From Dendrophyllia cribrosa (lineage: Eukaryota; Cnidaria; Anthozoa; Scleractinia; Dendrophylliidae): a stretch of 64,000 bases of DNA. The position numbers and the translations under genes are program-made. The notes under the pieces are model-generated. The model saw nothing but the letters and a program-made list of their open reading frames with translations. It searched no databases and had not been told where the DNA came from. Below, one piece after another: positions 1 to 10,654 of the stretch (within the stretch, counting starts at the first letter, position 1; every line of letters begins with the position of its first letter). The stretch is from assembly GCA_024195265.1 (NCBI GenBank), contig JAJLRJ010000008.1, positions 29,653,937 through 29,717,936 of the forward strand, read 5' to 3'.

Positions 1-808
1 GGCGTTGTATAACGAGGGTTTTGCCAGGCGAAAAATCCTGACTGATGCGGCGGCTATCAACAAAATATCAATTCCTCTGAATTCATACAGTTATTTCGCT
101 GCTTTCAAAAATAATCTTCACCCAAATAATTATAAAGACAAGTCTTGTGTTGAAACTTGAAAATGACAACAACATAATCTTCAGAAAAGGCGCCGCACCA
201 GATTCAAAAGTGATTGTCACTAAACTCAGATTGTGGTGCCCAAAAATTATTTTCAATGGCAAAGGTCTGAAACAATATCTTGAGGATTATTTGAAATCGA
301 AAAAGTGGACATATTTGCGAGAGCACCATGAAATAGCCCAAACAGCAGCCGTGAATAGCTACTTCCGCATTTCCACGGGACTTTGAAGACCGAGGCATGT
401 GTTTACTTGGGTTGTTCCAACGGCATCTTATAATAGTCAGACACGAGATATATTCAAATTCAAGACATTCGACATTGGAGCAAACAACCGGCATTTCAGC
501 CGAGCACAGCTGGAGTTGAACAACAGCATTTATTATCCTCAATTGGAAATGTCAACAGATGAGGAATCAAGGCTTTATCGAGCTTTGATGTCGTTCAATT
601 CCGGTTATAATGACGTTTTGAGTGGGCCGTTGATAAATCGATAGAATTTCAAAAATCTTTATGGGATGTTATACTTTGATCTCCGAAACCAAGAAGATAC
701 GAACTGAATAGAGACAATGCAACAAATTACACATTAAACGCCTTGGTGCTGCATGAAAAAGAAATTGAATTGTATACAGTTTCTAACAAACTTCTGATCA
801 AAGCTTGA
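1..808 (+). pseudogene. Polinton capsid-type structural protein, C-terminal part, broken
   Basis: The segment resembles the family that databases often label F54H12.2-like, a virion-type protein carried by animal Polintons. I could not decide whether it corresponds to the major or the penton-type capsid protein. Frame 2 is read from base 2, then frame 3 from about 147, so there is a frameshift near 110-150. A TGA at 384-386 interrupts frame 3 inside a conserved-looking stretch, and the flanking codons read smoothly across it. A further stop lies at 642-644. The probable original end is the TGA at 806-808, after an acidic and hydrophobic C-terminal strand. No function remains. Confidence 0.6.
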
Positions 809-849
809 AGTTGTGCTCAGAATATTATTTCAATATTTAAAATATTGAA

Positions 850-1673
850 ATGACAACCTATAATGAATACCATGTAAATTTGTCTGATGGACAAAAAGCA
901 AAGCTTGCAAGAGCTGTGAAAAATGCATCACCGATCACACTGCGACTTTCAAAAGATGAATTGAAAGGAAATGATGAATTGATGCTGACAAAAACACAAA
1001 TCAATAAGATAAAAAGAGCAATTCAGGAAAGAAAAGATTTGAAATTGTAATCTCAAAAACACAAATAAGAAAAGCTGTCAAACAAGGAGGAAGTCTTTGG
1101 AGTTCTTTGATATCACTTGGCACAAAGCTGATTCCTTTTGCAACAAAAGGGGTCTCAAAAGTTGCTCCACATCTTGCAACAGGAGCGTTGAGTGCCTTGG
1201 GAAGTCTTGGGATTGATAAAATATTTGGAAAGGGCATTCAAATTCCATTCAATTTTCTGCCGCAAGTTGCAAAGGTGAAAGAATTAACAAAAAGGCAATT
1301 GGATTCTGTTAAAAAAGGACTTCAAATTGGAAGGGGAATAAACTTCAAACCATCTCAAAAACAAATAAATGGTGGCCTCCTGGGAACACTTGCTGCGATA
1401 AGAATTCCAATGGATATTGAGCTTGCTTCCAAGCTGTTTGGGTCGGGATACGGCGGAGCTGGTTTGCAAGTACCCAGAAAAGGTAAAGGCAAAGGAGGAG
1501 GATTAATGGTAAGTCCAAAACCTGGTTTATATCCCTATCGACCACCACCCTTTTTTGGAACATGGGAACAGCAAGGAAGAGGGCGAGGGCAAAAAAAAAT
1601 ATCTGGGAAGGGTCTTTTGCTCGGGCCAAACAGCCCCTTCAACAGCATTCCAGGAATAGGGTTGATTCTTTAA
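850..1673 (+). pseudogene. Polinton Gly-rich basic structural protein, frameshifted
   Basis: Two open segments (850-1050 and 1107-1673) look like one former gene. The first is a short basic N-terminus with an LSDGQK-like motif and a repeated KTQINK/KTQIRK motif on either side of the break. The second carries a small hydrophobic segment (GALSALGSLGIDKIFGKG), a Lys-rich middle and a Gly/Pro-rich tail ending GLIL. The stop at 1048-1050 plus a frame change disrupts it. The composition resembles the basic, membrane-active minor virion proteins found beside the protease in cnidarian Polintons. That role is inference from family resemblance and position, because no enzymatic motif is visible. The 3' end overlaps the start of the protease frame. 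Confidence 0.5.
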
Positions 1674-2095
1674 AACCAAAGTTCAAAGATATTCCTATTT
1701 CAAACTTTGATATTCTTGAGTGGGTGAGGTTTCTGAAAATTCCCAATTTCAAAGGAATCTTTTCAAGAGACTCAAAAGATCATTTGCATAAAAATGGTTC
1801 CTGCATAATTAATTTAGATGATTCTGTTGGGAATGGAACGCACTGGGGTGCAACATTCATCAAGAAAAATATTGTTTATTACTTTGATTCATTCTCAATA
1901 CCACCTCCAATTGAATTTGTAGAATATGAAGAAAAAATTGGGAAAGAAATAATTAACAATTATGGCCATCCAATTCAAGATTTGAAATCTGTCTGATGTG
2001 GATATTATTGAAAATCATTCTATGACGTGTTGAAGGTTTTTTCATTGAGTGATTCAAGAAAGAATGGAAGATTTATAAAAGAATATTTCGATTAA
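1562..2095 (+). pseudogene. Adenain-like cysteine protease (Polinton PRO), broken
   Basis: The protein has the adenovirus-type maturation protease layout: a short N-terminal helix region, a GTHW motif carrying the catalytic His, a YYFDSF motif with the acidic residue, and a CGYY segment with the candidate nucleophile Cys. The Cys lies beyond an in-frame TGA at 1994-1996, and a second in-frame TGA follows a few codons later. The frame then runs to the TAA at 2093-2095. This family cleaves capsid precursor proteins during virion maturation. The two premature stops remove the nucleophile, so this copy is inactive. The true start is uncertain because the frame begins inside the end of the upstream gene. 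Confidence 0.8.
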
Positions 2096-2097
2096 AA

Positions 2098-2235
2098 ATG
2101 GAAACATATTGTGTTAAAGAAAAACGAAAAACTGGCTGCGTTGAGCCATCTGGTTATATGAAAGCCAAAAATGGAAAAACCATGTGGTTCTGTCATTGCG
2201 CTTCGTGTGGCATTAAAAAAAACAAGATTCGTTAA
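2098..2235 (+). CDS. Small Cys-containing protein of the Polinton cluster (45 aa)
   Basis: This short ATG-to-TAA frame begins three bases after the protease stop. It encodes a 45-residue protein with an N-terminal YCV segment, a Gly-Lys turn and a WFCHCASCG cluster, then a basic tail. The spacing of Cys residues suggests a small zinc-ribbon-like fold. Similar tiny Cys proteins are recurrent in large DNA viruses and Polintons, but their function is unknown to me. It is the only member of this cluster with no visible break. Because its neighbours are dead, expression is doubtful. Confidence 0.45.
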   Translation: METYCVKEKRKTGCVEPSGYMKAKNGKTMWFCHCASCGIKKNKIR

Positions 2236-2265
2236 ACAGGGAAACTAATTCAGCCCGTCGAAGGG

Positions 2266-2789
2266 GTGGGATTTGGTGAATTAGCATTAACAGGTTTGAC
2301 TCATGCATTGCCTTGGATAGGGAAAAAAACAGTTGAAATGGGCCGTTATGGAGCAAGTGAACTGTTGAGAAATAAAAACACTCGGAAAAAAGCATTAGAT
2401 TTCGCTCTTGACAAAGCAAAACCGTTTCTTGCAAAGACAACTACTGATATGATGAATCAACTAAGTACTACGATAAGACCTGATAGAATATATAAAACAG
2501 ACAAAGCTGGAATAGATGTTCATAAATTAACTGGTAAACTTCCAAGGCCTAAAGGTGGATTCACTCCTGGAAAGTATAAATAAATGGGCCCATATAATCC
2601 TTTAAAAGGGCAGCTCGAATACGATCCTGAAACGGGCAAGTCCTGAAATGGAATGATCTACCATATAATAAAGTGGATGAAATTTCCGCTTATCACGACA
2701 TTTGTTATGACCAAGTAAAGACTGGGAAAACAAATAAAGGTGATTGTGACAGTAACTGGATCATTTTAGGAACCCCAATTGCAAGATAA
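2266..2789 (+). pseudogene. Polinton protein with parvovirus-type PLA2-like domain, broken
   Basis: An upstream open segment (2266-2583) ends at an in-frame TAA (2581-2583). The same frame continues at 2584 with a GPYN motif, then shifts by one base near 2640 and ends at 2787-2789. After the shift, the segment DEISAYHDICYD contains the His-Asp pair and following Tyr typical of viral phospholipase A2 domains, and GPYN lies where the calcium-loop motif is expected. Such domains help virions breach membranes, which is family knowledge. One stop and one frameshift mean the copy is non-functional. Confidence 0.65.
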
Positions 2790-2925
2790 GACTCAAAATG
2801 TTTTTCGCATTGAAAAGGTTATTCGCTGTGATTACAAAAAGAAAAAAGCATTGGTGAAATGGAAAGGCTATTCCGATTAATTTAATAGTTGGATACCGTT
2901 GACTGACGTGGAAAAGCTATCTTAG
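2790..2925 (+). pseudogene. Chromodomain remnant (integrase C-terminus type)
   Basis: Reading from about 2790 in frame 1 gives a chromodomain signature: an FRIEKVI strand, a basic loop, VKWKGY and, after an in-frame TAA at 2878-2880, FNSWIPLTDVEKL ending at 2923-2925. Chromodomains of this sort sit at the C-terminus of Polinton and Ty3-type integrases, where they guide insertion. The catalytic integrase core is absent here. Whether the piece belonged to the Polinton or to the adjacent LTR element cannot be decided from sequence alone; position favours the Polinton. Confidence 0.6.
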
Positions 2926-3061
2926 CATCTTAATTTCTTTTCAGGACATGATTGACATGACAGTCATGATTTTTTCTTAACCAATCAGAAATTGTATTAT
3001 GCACCTTACAGCTACATAATACATGTACAACAACGAAGAATTACCATAGTCTACTTCGAAA

Positions 3062-3437
3062 ATGAACAGGAGAAGAATAACAGAATTTGCGAACCATCTT
3101 GAAGGCTTCACACAAAGAATGGTTTGTAATTTCCCGCGTGCTAAAGATTTTGTGGAAATGGAAAAGGCGCAAATGTTAGAAAGATTTCCCGAGCTTTCTC
3201 CAGCCGCAGAATCCACACCAGAAAAAAAAACAATATGTTGTTAACTTCACGTTGAAGTCTTCCGTTAATAACCCGAGAAGGATGTGCTACCACAATATTG
3301 TAATCAAAAGGGAAACGCCAGAAGACTGTGTTGAAACTTTGAATTTGTTGGCAAACGCTGTTGGCAACGCACACAGAGATATCTTCTTTTATTCGGCAGT
3401 ACAAGGAGATATTCTTTCAAGTCTAAAGGATGCATAA
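3062..3437 (+). pseudogene. Unassigned two-frame coding remnant
   Basis: Two open segments (3062-3244 in frame 2 and 3252-3437 in frame 3) are separated by a run of nine A bases at 3221-3229. They read as one protein if a base was gained or lost in that run. The first half is basic and Glu-rich; the second contains a LNLLANAVGNAH stretch. I do not recognise a family. It lies between the chromodomain remnant and the polymerase-like remnant, so it may be Polinton-derived, but this is only position. An alternative is an exon of an unrelated gene. Confidence 0.3.
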
Positions 3438-3586
3438 TTTTACAAGCTTACATCGCAATATCCACGACTTTTAAAATGCGAATTACCACAAAACGTTTTT
3501 AATAAGAATTTTAAAACTATATTGTCAATCTGTGAAAAGGAGAGAGATGTTTGGTGTAATATGTAAATGTATTCGGCCTTGATTTT

Positions 3587-3853
3587 GTGTTGAATATGCA
3601 GCCGCTTTTGATGACCTTTGGACTTGAGACAAATGTAAATACTAAAGGAAAGATAACGCATGAAGATTATAAAAACTGTTTATTAAACAATGGAAAGCAA
3701 ATGAGAAAAATGAATGTAATCCGAAGCCAGAAGCATGAAATATACTCTGAGACAGTCAACAAGATTGCGTTGAGTGCTAATGACGATAAAAGATTTATTT
3801 GCGAAGATGGTATTAGTACTCTTGCTTGGAGGCATGGACGTTTGCGTCAATAG
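3587..3853 (+). pseudogene. Probable Polinton DNA polymerase C-terminal remnant
   Basis: The segment contains a motif run of the form NVIRSQKHEIYSETVNKIAL followed by DDKRFICEDGISTLAW. I associate this with the C-terminal end of protein-primed family B polymerases in cnidarian Polintons. No polymerase catalytic motifs are present in the window, so only the tail could be here. It fits the Polinton context to its left. The assignment rests on recall of a motif, so a profile search would be decisive. The listed start is not a credible initiation codon for the original gene. Confidence 0.4.
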
Positions 3854-4102
3854 ATTTTTTCTGGCTCAGAGCTTGCAACATAAAAATGGAATACCACACT
3901 TTTTGTGTTTTAGGTTTCCGCTTGAGTTTACCATAAGAATGACGCTGAATTTTACCAGAACAAAAGATGTTTTTTTGTTTTCAATTTTTGTCATGCTTGA
4001 GTTTAGCAGATGGAAGGGATTTGGCGTTAGAGTCAGCGTTAGAAAATGGTGACCTTGGTAATTTTGATAGCAAAGGGGATCTGAAAAAGATGTGAAAATC
4101 GT

Positions 4103-4791
4103 GATGTCCCAGAATCGGCCTTTTTCCACTACTATCAAATGCATTATTTTGTTGATGGGTTAAGGGACGAAATTAAACGCGAAGTGCTAATGCATAAACC
4201 TACAGATTACCAAACTGCTGAAAACTTGGCTCGTTTGAAAGTGTCGGTCGATCAGACAATTGCAGAAAATCGCAAGGATTCTGAAAAAGAGATGGAGAAA
4301 GAAATTTTGTATAAACTGCTCAACAAATTTACGCCACACCCTGCTGTTCCAGCTGGCTTTGGTGTAGAAAAGAAAGTTGCAGCTTTCAATGTCGCTGAGA
4401 AATTTGTCAACGATTTACCAGGCGAATTTCGAAAGCTACACGCGGAACTACGACAAGAATTACGCGACGAAATGAAGTCTTTAAGACAGAGTTTTTTTCA
4501 GGAGTGGCAAGTTTTGATAAAGCACAGCTGAAAGCACCTTCTTGCCAATATGAGAGTAATACGTATGCTCGACCCACTTGCTATAGGTGTGGTTTAATTG
4601 GTCATCTGGCTGTTCATTGTCGCAATAAACTGCCAAGCAACCAAGGTCCAGCACATATTGCTAATTATCGACCTATTGTCGGTTTTAATTGTAACCAAAT
4701 TGGTCACAAAGCGTGTGATTCTGATTATTTTAGCAAAGTTGGAACTTCTGATGAGCCGCCACCTCCTGTTGCAATTAATTCTTTAAACTAA
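4103..4791 (+). pseudogene. Gag of an LTR retrotransposon with CCHC zinc knuckle, frameshifted
   Basis: The first part (about 4103-4531) has the Ty3/gypsy-type Gag signature: an HYFVDGLRDEIKREVL segment followed by an amphipathic helix region. The second part (4504-4791) is in another frame. The switch is best explained by slippage in a seven-T run near 4492-4498. It carries a CX2CX4HX4C zinc knuckle (CYRCGLIGHLAVHC). A second knuckle has lost two of its cysteines, with Gly and Ser in those positions. Gag packages element RNA in cytoplasmic particles. The gene is dead. Confidence 0.7.
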
Positions 4792-4796
4792 AACGT

Positions 4797-5728
4797 ACTC
4801 TTTCATACCGAGACGATGGAGAAGTACTAAATAGACAAAGCAAATGTACAGCTACTGCAGTTTTGAAAAATGAATCAAGTCTGGCGAAAAGAAGTTTTCA
4901 TGTTCCAGTCGGCACATTAATTGATTTGTCTAGTGTTTCTGAGGTACCAAATACACAGATTAATATGGATCCCATGCTATTTGGTGAAAGTGTGAAAGAT
5001 TTGCAAGGTATTGATTTTGTTTCGCCGTATACCACCACTGAGGCTATTATTGGTCAAATTATGATGACGAGTCACATCTTAGTATTCAGATGTCTTCCAA
5101 GGATTCTCAAAGTTTTATTGCGAGTTTAATAAGTGATGCTCCGTTGATAAATTTAAGTGACCAAGTTAGTGTATTGACGCAAGAGGCGTCATTTCAAGTA
5201 TTTCAAGGGGATCAAAATTCAGTTTTACAAGATATTGTTATACCGCTTGGAAGCGATACAGAGGAATATGAAGATAAAAAAGATTTTATTGAAATTATGG
5301 AGCCTCTAGTGGACCTGTCATCTGATGACGATAATAGTGTATTATCGCCGTCAGGGGAAACTGATATCTCAGTTGCGAAGATATGTTTAGTCCATCCTGA
5401 TCTTGTGGGTATCAATTTTTCAAATATTGACACCGAGATCTCAGAAGAAAAAGTTACTGATTTTTCCGTTTTTGCCGACTTGATAGTTTCTGTCCGAGAG
5501 ATAAAGGATAGTTTTTCACTGATGTCGAAATTTTCTGCCGATGAAGCTGACCTCTGTGATTCATGGAAAATTATGTTAATTTTCGTTTTTATACTTGTCT
5601 CCAGTTTGAGATTAATGTACCTCACTTTTATGGCTATGTTGACAAGTTTAATATTCTATTTGCACCATTACTTTCGTGAAAAGATCTCTGTTGATCTTAG
5701 CAACACGGATCTGAATTTTGTCAAATAG
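4797..5728 (+). pseudogene. Acidic downstream ORF of the LTR element with C-terminal membrane-like segment
   Basis: This region reads in frame 3 from about 4797 and switches to frame 2 near 5055, ending at 5726-5728. The long final frame (5090-5728) is rich in Asp, Glu and Ser. Near its end it has a 30- to 40-residue hydrophobic stretch (KIMLIFVFILVSSL and following), suggesting one or two membrane passes. No protease, reverse transcriptase or integrase motif is visible between Gag and the 3' LTR. It could be a Gag extension, an envelope-like product or filler in a non-autonomous element. I do not recognise it. Confidence 0.35.
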
Positions 5729-6105
5729 ATATTCGTTGCAATTCACCACAGTGACTACTTCTCCAGGAACGTGCATCGATTCAGTGCTTTGATAACACTA
5801 CTCATGCATTATATTCACCAATTTGCTTCCATGGCTTCGCCGATTTGCATAATATTTTGTATTTTCTTGAAGTCGCTTATTTGCTTTAATTGCACTATAT
5901 ACGTTTTTGTTCCGGTAATTTGTGTAGACCCTTTCACTTTGTGTACGCTGCGATGATGCATGGAGCAATCCCTGGCATATTCCCGTACGACACAAAATAT
6001 AGTGAAAGGCTCTACTGGAAAATGAAATGTATCGAGTGCAATGTTCACCAGCTTTATAAATATGTTTGTTTTTGAATCGGGAGATTCAAACTTAAACAGG
6101 GGGTA

Positions 6106-7317
6106 GTGTCACAAGAGTAATATTTGAAATTAGCCGAAAATAATAAATATTTACTAATGAAATAGAAAATGTCATTTTTGGATTACTTAGTGCAAAACCC
6201 CCATTTTTCCTTAAGTAAATAGAACTAAAAGCATATTAAGATAATTGCAGAAAACATATTAACATGCACGCAAGTTCAAATTTGAGATATGTTAAGAAAA
6301 ACAATGTGATTTGCATGGAAACCTTATTCAAATATATGTAAGTAAAAAGTTGTATCTTTTAAGTAAGTTAAAGCTACAAAACATGAAGTATATTTAACAT
6401 CTGGAATTCTCTCAAGATTTTAGAAACTTCTATATATTTCTTCTAAAATCAATCACAAGATAAGTGGTGACATGGGACTTCCCTTAGATAATGGGATCAA
6501 TGTTGAATTTAGATAATTAAGAATTTGGTGTAAACAACTTTAACAAACGCAACCTTCTGAATGTTCAGTAGAACCAAAGGTAATACCCATTCTTACGCTA
6601 AAACTGTCTTTTATTTTATCTTGCAATTTTACCGAATTTCTGACAGTTGAAAACCGATGAACTGAAAATTCTATATTTTACTCTTATAATTAAAAGTCAG
6701 AGGTCAGGACAGCTCGTCTCCAAAATTGACACTTGTTCCCCTTTTTCCAAGATTATCTTTAAAAAGTGTTTTTTTGGAGTCTTTATTAATTTAGCATGGG
6801 CAACTTTAGTTTTCCTAGCTATCTTTATCTCTCGCCCACTTTCTGCAATTGAGTCAATACAGAAAAAAGGGTGTTGTCTTTTGTTTACTACAAACCAAAC
6901 TATTAACTGTGATTTTGGTTGTTAAAACGTATGATAACTTAAATATAACTTCACCAGAACAACTTGTAGTTTTAACTTTAGTCTGATTATATTCATATAC
7001 TATTAAGCAACTCTTTTCACATAGGAAAAGTTTTGCAATGAACATTTTACTCTCGCTATAATTATATGTTAATCAAGCGAACCATATGTTGCAATCAATC
7101 AAGTAATCTTAAATATATGTATACGCAATTAACAATATAAAACATATAAAAAGAGTATTGTGAACTAGAGTAAGACAGTAAGAAGACGCAGTAAGGAGAC
7201 AGTAAGAAGGAGAAAGCTGAAGATGAATAAAGAAGAAGGCTAAAGAGAAAGGTGTTATCTGGTTTTCTACCGTTGAGCTAGTCCTCACAGAAGAGTCGAA
7301 TTAGAGCCCTTCACACA
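6106..7317 (+). repeat. Candidate 3' LTR of the gag-type element
   Basis: A purine-rich tract (AAACAGGGGGTAG) directly precedes TGTCACAAGAG at 6106, the usual arrangement of polypurine tract followed by the TG of a 3' LTR. The block is AT-rich, has a purine-rich AGTAAGA repeat region near 7170-7240, and could end at the ACA at about 7317. No 5' copy is in the window, so length and right edge are unconfirmed. It contains no convincing gene. Confidence 0.45.
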
Positions 7318-7336
7318 CTCCCCAAAAAGATAACAC

Positions 7337-8500
7337 TCATTTTTTTAATTTAACCCTTAAAAGTTTAGTCATGATAAAAATCTTCTCTTGACCACCAAGA
7401 GGCAATGTGTAAACAATATGTTCACCCAGTCTGTATAACATTCCACCAACTCTGGCTGGATTAGTAAAAAATATACTTCGACATTCTTCTGCCACCTCAC
7501 TGATGCTGTCATGATTTGTCCCTTGCAAAGCTCTCATGTGTTGACATTTTGAATTCATTTGAGTAGCCTCTGAGAGAAAAGTAGGTTTCAGATTTCCAAC
7601 CAGAATACCATTTGTCGTGGCTAAGTGTTGCCTTTGGCTGTGAAATGTTCTAGATCACTTTACAATGTAGTGTGTGACCAATAATGCCTAGATTCTGGAT
7701 AGCAAATGCCCACCAGAGTCATGTTCTTGACATTTCTAGGAAGTGCACGCTGTCAAAATCTCTCAACGTAATTCTGTCTTTGCAAAGGTGACCAATATTT
7801 TTGTGGTTGTTTGAAATTGTGATATAGCATTGAACTGCACCTTCAAAGTTATAACATCAGTAGTTATCTGGAGAACCAAAATTCAACACCTCTTCATGGA
7901 TGTGGATAAGGTTGTGATTAATTACATGACAAGCATTTAATCCTTGGCTTTCCTCTACCAAAATATTGTCTCTTAAGACAATCTGGTGGAAAATTGCTGG
8001 AAAGTCAACTGTCCAATCATCTCTACCTTGACAGTGGTAAACACTCCCAAGCTTTGTAATGCTCATCAGTTAGAAGAACTCCCAACAAAACTTCTGAAAT
8101 AGGATAGGCAAATTTTTGAAATTCTTCAGCTTTCCAAAATCCCACACTGGAAAGCTGGATTGGATATCGTGAGGAAAGAAATTCTGCAGTCCAGGGCACA
8201 TGAGAAAGTCGATCTTGAAGTGTTCTTCTATCCAAAAGCTCATTTTCAAGGAGAAAAGTCAAATGTTTCTTAACAACACCCAAACCTACTGTCATTAACA
8301 CATAAAAACACAATGTTTTCGATAGTCAAACCCATAAAGTGCATACAGTCAATGAAACATTGACACAAGCCAGTAAATCCTGCCTCTTTAGCCATTCATT
8401 AAGCTGTACTGTTTTCCTTTCTTCATCTTCAATTGCCTGAAGAATTTGAAGCTCATCATCAATATCACACCTCGGCCAGGGATACTTAATTGACTTCAGA
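7337..8500 (-). pseudogene. CACTA-like transposase remnant, older copy
   Basis: Minus-strand fragments match the intact transposase at 17126-20745 in motif order. Around 8300-8480 there is KYPW followed by an EERKTV helix. At 8023-8313 there is VPWTAEF, then FWKAEEFQKFAYPISEVLLG. At 7857-8066 there is ILVEESQGL, then VINHNLIHIHEE. The equivalents in the intact copy are IPWTNEF, HWKAEEYKKFAFPSSEVVL, ILVEEIQGL and VTNHNLLHIPED. The fragments lie in several frames with stops, and the N-terminal half is missing. Bases 7337-7740 may hold the decayed last exon, but similarity there is weak. The copy cannot encode an active enzyme. Confidence 0.7.
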
Positions 8501-9008
8501 GTTTACTGTGCCCAACTTGGCAAGCTTCTCATCAGCAGTTCATTTGGGTGTCCGGGATGTTGCCGTGGACTCAATGTCATCTCCATCCAGCATGCGTATC
8601 AAGATAAAGGGCTCGAAAACCGACCCCTTTCAGAAGGGCTGTTTTATAAATATGGCCTGGGTATGCCACTACTTTGTGCTGCTCATGCCACGATGAGCTA
8701 CCTAGCAATCATGGGAGATGCTCCTGGCCCTCTGTGCTGCAAAATGTACAGCCCCACGTCTCATTCTTACTGACTGGCTTTGGCAGATTATGGCCTCATC
8801 CAACATACAAGGGAACTTTTCCAGCCACAGTTTCCACATTGGGGCAGCTACGGTTGCAGCTTGCAATGGCGTGCCTGATCACTTAATCCAAACCTTAGGT
8901 TGCTGGTCTAGCAATGCCTATCAGCTTTACATCAGGATGCCCCCCCCCCCCCCCCCCCCCCCAAGTCTTAAACAGCTCTCTCAAAAAAAATTGGCTCGAA
9001 GGCTCTGA
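8490..9008 (+). pseudogene. Tyrosine recombinase remnant (Crypton- or YR-retroelement type)
   Basis: The first piece (8490-8696) reads like the start of a tyrosine recombinase catalytic domain, with a SSMRIKIKGSKTDPF strand. The second piece (8718-9008, another frame) has HSFHIGAATVAA. There the His of the HxxR motif is kept but the Arg has become His or shifted. It then reads LGCWSSNAYQLYIRM, which carries the nucleophile Tyr. A poly-C tract follows. Such enzymes insert Cryptons and DIRS/Ngaro elements through a covalent 3'-phosphotyrosine. The frameshift and altered motif mark it as dead. It adjoins the truncated transposase at about 8490, so its arrival may have coincided with loss of the transposase N-terminus. 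Confidence 0.65.
8941..8962 (+). repeat. Poly-C tract
   Basis: An uninterrupted run of about 22 C bases lies within the tail of the recombinase remnant and is read as polyproline in one frame. Bases 9010-9334 beyond it hold no gene that I can support. Confidence 0.9.
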
Positions 9009-9354
9009 ATCTGCCACATGTAGTACTCTGCTGGGACTTTTTTCAAGTTTCTGTAGCAGGCTACGTTAGCATCTTTGCTTGGGGATAGTTTGGAAGCTCG
9101 GAGGTACCAGGTCAACCTGTTTACGGGTCCCTCCGTTCTCCAAGCATGTTGGAGAAGGGTTTGCATGGGGTGGTTCCCACTTCCAGGGTTGCCATGGAAA
9201 CCTCCTTTGCTGGGTCTGTTCTGAATCAGACACCTCGCTAACCTTTAAGGCACCAATTTTCAAGCTCCTCTATTTGCAATGAGTTTAATGATATTTTCTT
9301 GTTTTTTTTTTCTTCTAAAATCTACGCAAATTAAGATTATACTTCACCTAAACT

Positions 9355-9486
9355 CGCCTCTATTTGCTTCAAATCTAAACAGCGAACTTTAAAGAAACAA
9401 TGAAAAATATCAACATCCGTGGGCCCGGGTAACCTGGGCCGGGCCCCTTTATCCTGCCGGTCCACCCCACATCACCGCCTTTTTGC
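9355..9486 (+). repeat. DIRS left inverted terminal repeat
   Basis: This segment is nearly identical, in reverse complement, to 13753-13882. The shared block includes the GC-rich core GGGCCCGGGTAACCTGGGCC and ends in ACCGCCTTTTTGC. The outermost 20 or so bases of each end are not shared and are instead stored in the internal complementary region. Confidence 0.9.
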
Positions 9487-9520
9487 TTCGCTCCCTCGTG
9501 TGTGAAGATGGCGGACGAAA

Positions 9521-10654
9521 ATGGAGAGGAAAAAAACAGAAGAAATTCAAGTTATCGCAGGTACGTCGACCCATCGTGACGCTAGTCCGATGGCTAAACT
9601 CTTGTCAGACGATGCTTTCATAAATTCGCTATCTGAAGCCATTGCAAAACGAATTGGTGTTCCATTGAACACTGACAGTCTTCCTGCTGTCTCAACCGGT
9701 CTCCTCACCGGTTCAACAAATGAGGTCGACCCCAGTACGCCTTCTGGGTCAACAAAAGTGGCACTTAATCCCGGTGAAGCCTCCGGTTCAACAAATGGCA
9801 CAGCTAAGAAAGGGAAACGTCCCGTGACCTCTCCAAATGAAACCGAACAACCAAGCAACAAGCAACCTCGTGGTCAGCAAACTATTGAAATTGAAGACAA
9901 TTCCGAGGATTTGTCGCCCCGTTTAGATCACGAGGATGAATTTACATCATCAGCTGGCCGTTGGGAAGCATCAGACGAACTGTCTGCGCTACTTCCATTG
10001 TTATTTACGAAGGAACTTTTGGCTTTTGAACGGCGAGCAATCGTGAAAGATTTCCCGCGCCCAAATGTGGAATGAGTTTTCACTCCTAACTTAGATGCTT
10101 ATCTAGGAGACTTGGTGCCTCAGTGTAAACCTCAAGATAAACCAATTAAGAAGTCCCAAGACCTCCTTTTGGATGTGTCTGGCCCTCTGGCACTGGCTTG
10201 GGAACACATGACAAATGCAGACTCGCTCTCAGTTGAATTTGTCCAAGACTGCATTTCCAAAGCCTTGTTTCTGTTGGGAAATGCCAACTGTCATATGACC
10301 ACATGGCGTCGAAAACTAGTATTGGAAAAACTTGGTTCAAAGTTCGGTTCCCTTGCAAAAGAAAGCTTCCCTGAGGCCAAGAAAGATTTGTTTGGTCCTG
10401 GCTTGGATGAAAAAGTGTCTAAACGTGCTGAAACAGCCAAAGTCATTTCTACCGCCCTGACTAAATCACACCAGGGATCAAGAAAGTTTTTTCAAGCCCG
10501 GCCCTTCCAAAACCCAAGGTCGAGCTGGGAGGGCCATTACAGCTTGCAAGGTTTCAGTTCAAGAGGCAGAAGTTTCAACAACCGCTCCCCTTGGAGAGGC
10601 CGTTTCAACAGCAGAGGGACCTTCAGGGGAAAACCCAACATCTCAGGTCTCTGA
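9521..10654 (+). pseudogene. DIRS gag-like ORF1 with one in-frame stop
   Basis: Frame 2 runs from an ATG at 9521 to the stop at 10652-10654, interrupted only by TGA at 10073-10075. The N-terminal half is Ser/Thr-rich and disordered, with repeated STNEVDPSTPSGST-like segments and a Lys/Arg patch. The C-terminal half contains a helical region and a Gly/Arg/Phe-rich tail (GFSSRGRSFNN), typical of DIRS ORF1 nucleic-acid-binding tails. An ATG at 9508 in another frame lies just before a seven-A run and might be the original start before a slip. ORF1 proteins of this class are thought to bind element RNA. Its end overlaps the start of the RT frame by about 60 bases. Confidence 0.75.

Larger units (their letters stand above)
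1..3853 (+). mobile_element. Degenerate Polinton/Maverick (adintovirus-like) DNA element, 5' part outside window
   Basis: A run of plus-strand gene remnants occurs in the combination expected of a Polinton: capsid-type protein, Gly-rich structural protein, adenain-like cysteine protease, small Cys protein, PLA2-like protein, chromodomain segment and a probable B-family polymerase tail. Almost every gene carries stops or frameshifts, so the copy is dead. No terminal inverted repeat is visible. The left end lies outside the window and the right limit is set only by the last recognisable segment. The family assignment rests mainly on the protease and PLA2 motifs; the other pieces are consistent by context. 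Confidence 0.75.
4103..7317 (+). mobile_element. Truncated or non-autonomous LTR retrotransposon (gag plus 3' LTR)
   Basis: Gag, a downstream acidic ORF and a candidate 3' LTR are collinear on the plus strand. No pol domain and no 5' LTR were found. Either the 5' part was lost during insertion or decay, or this was a gag-only element. It directly precedes the dead CACTA-like transposase remnant, so it may have inserted into that element. A 5-bp target duplication cannot be checked without the left end. Confidence 0.5.
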
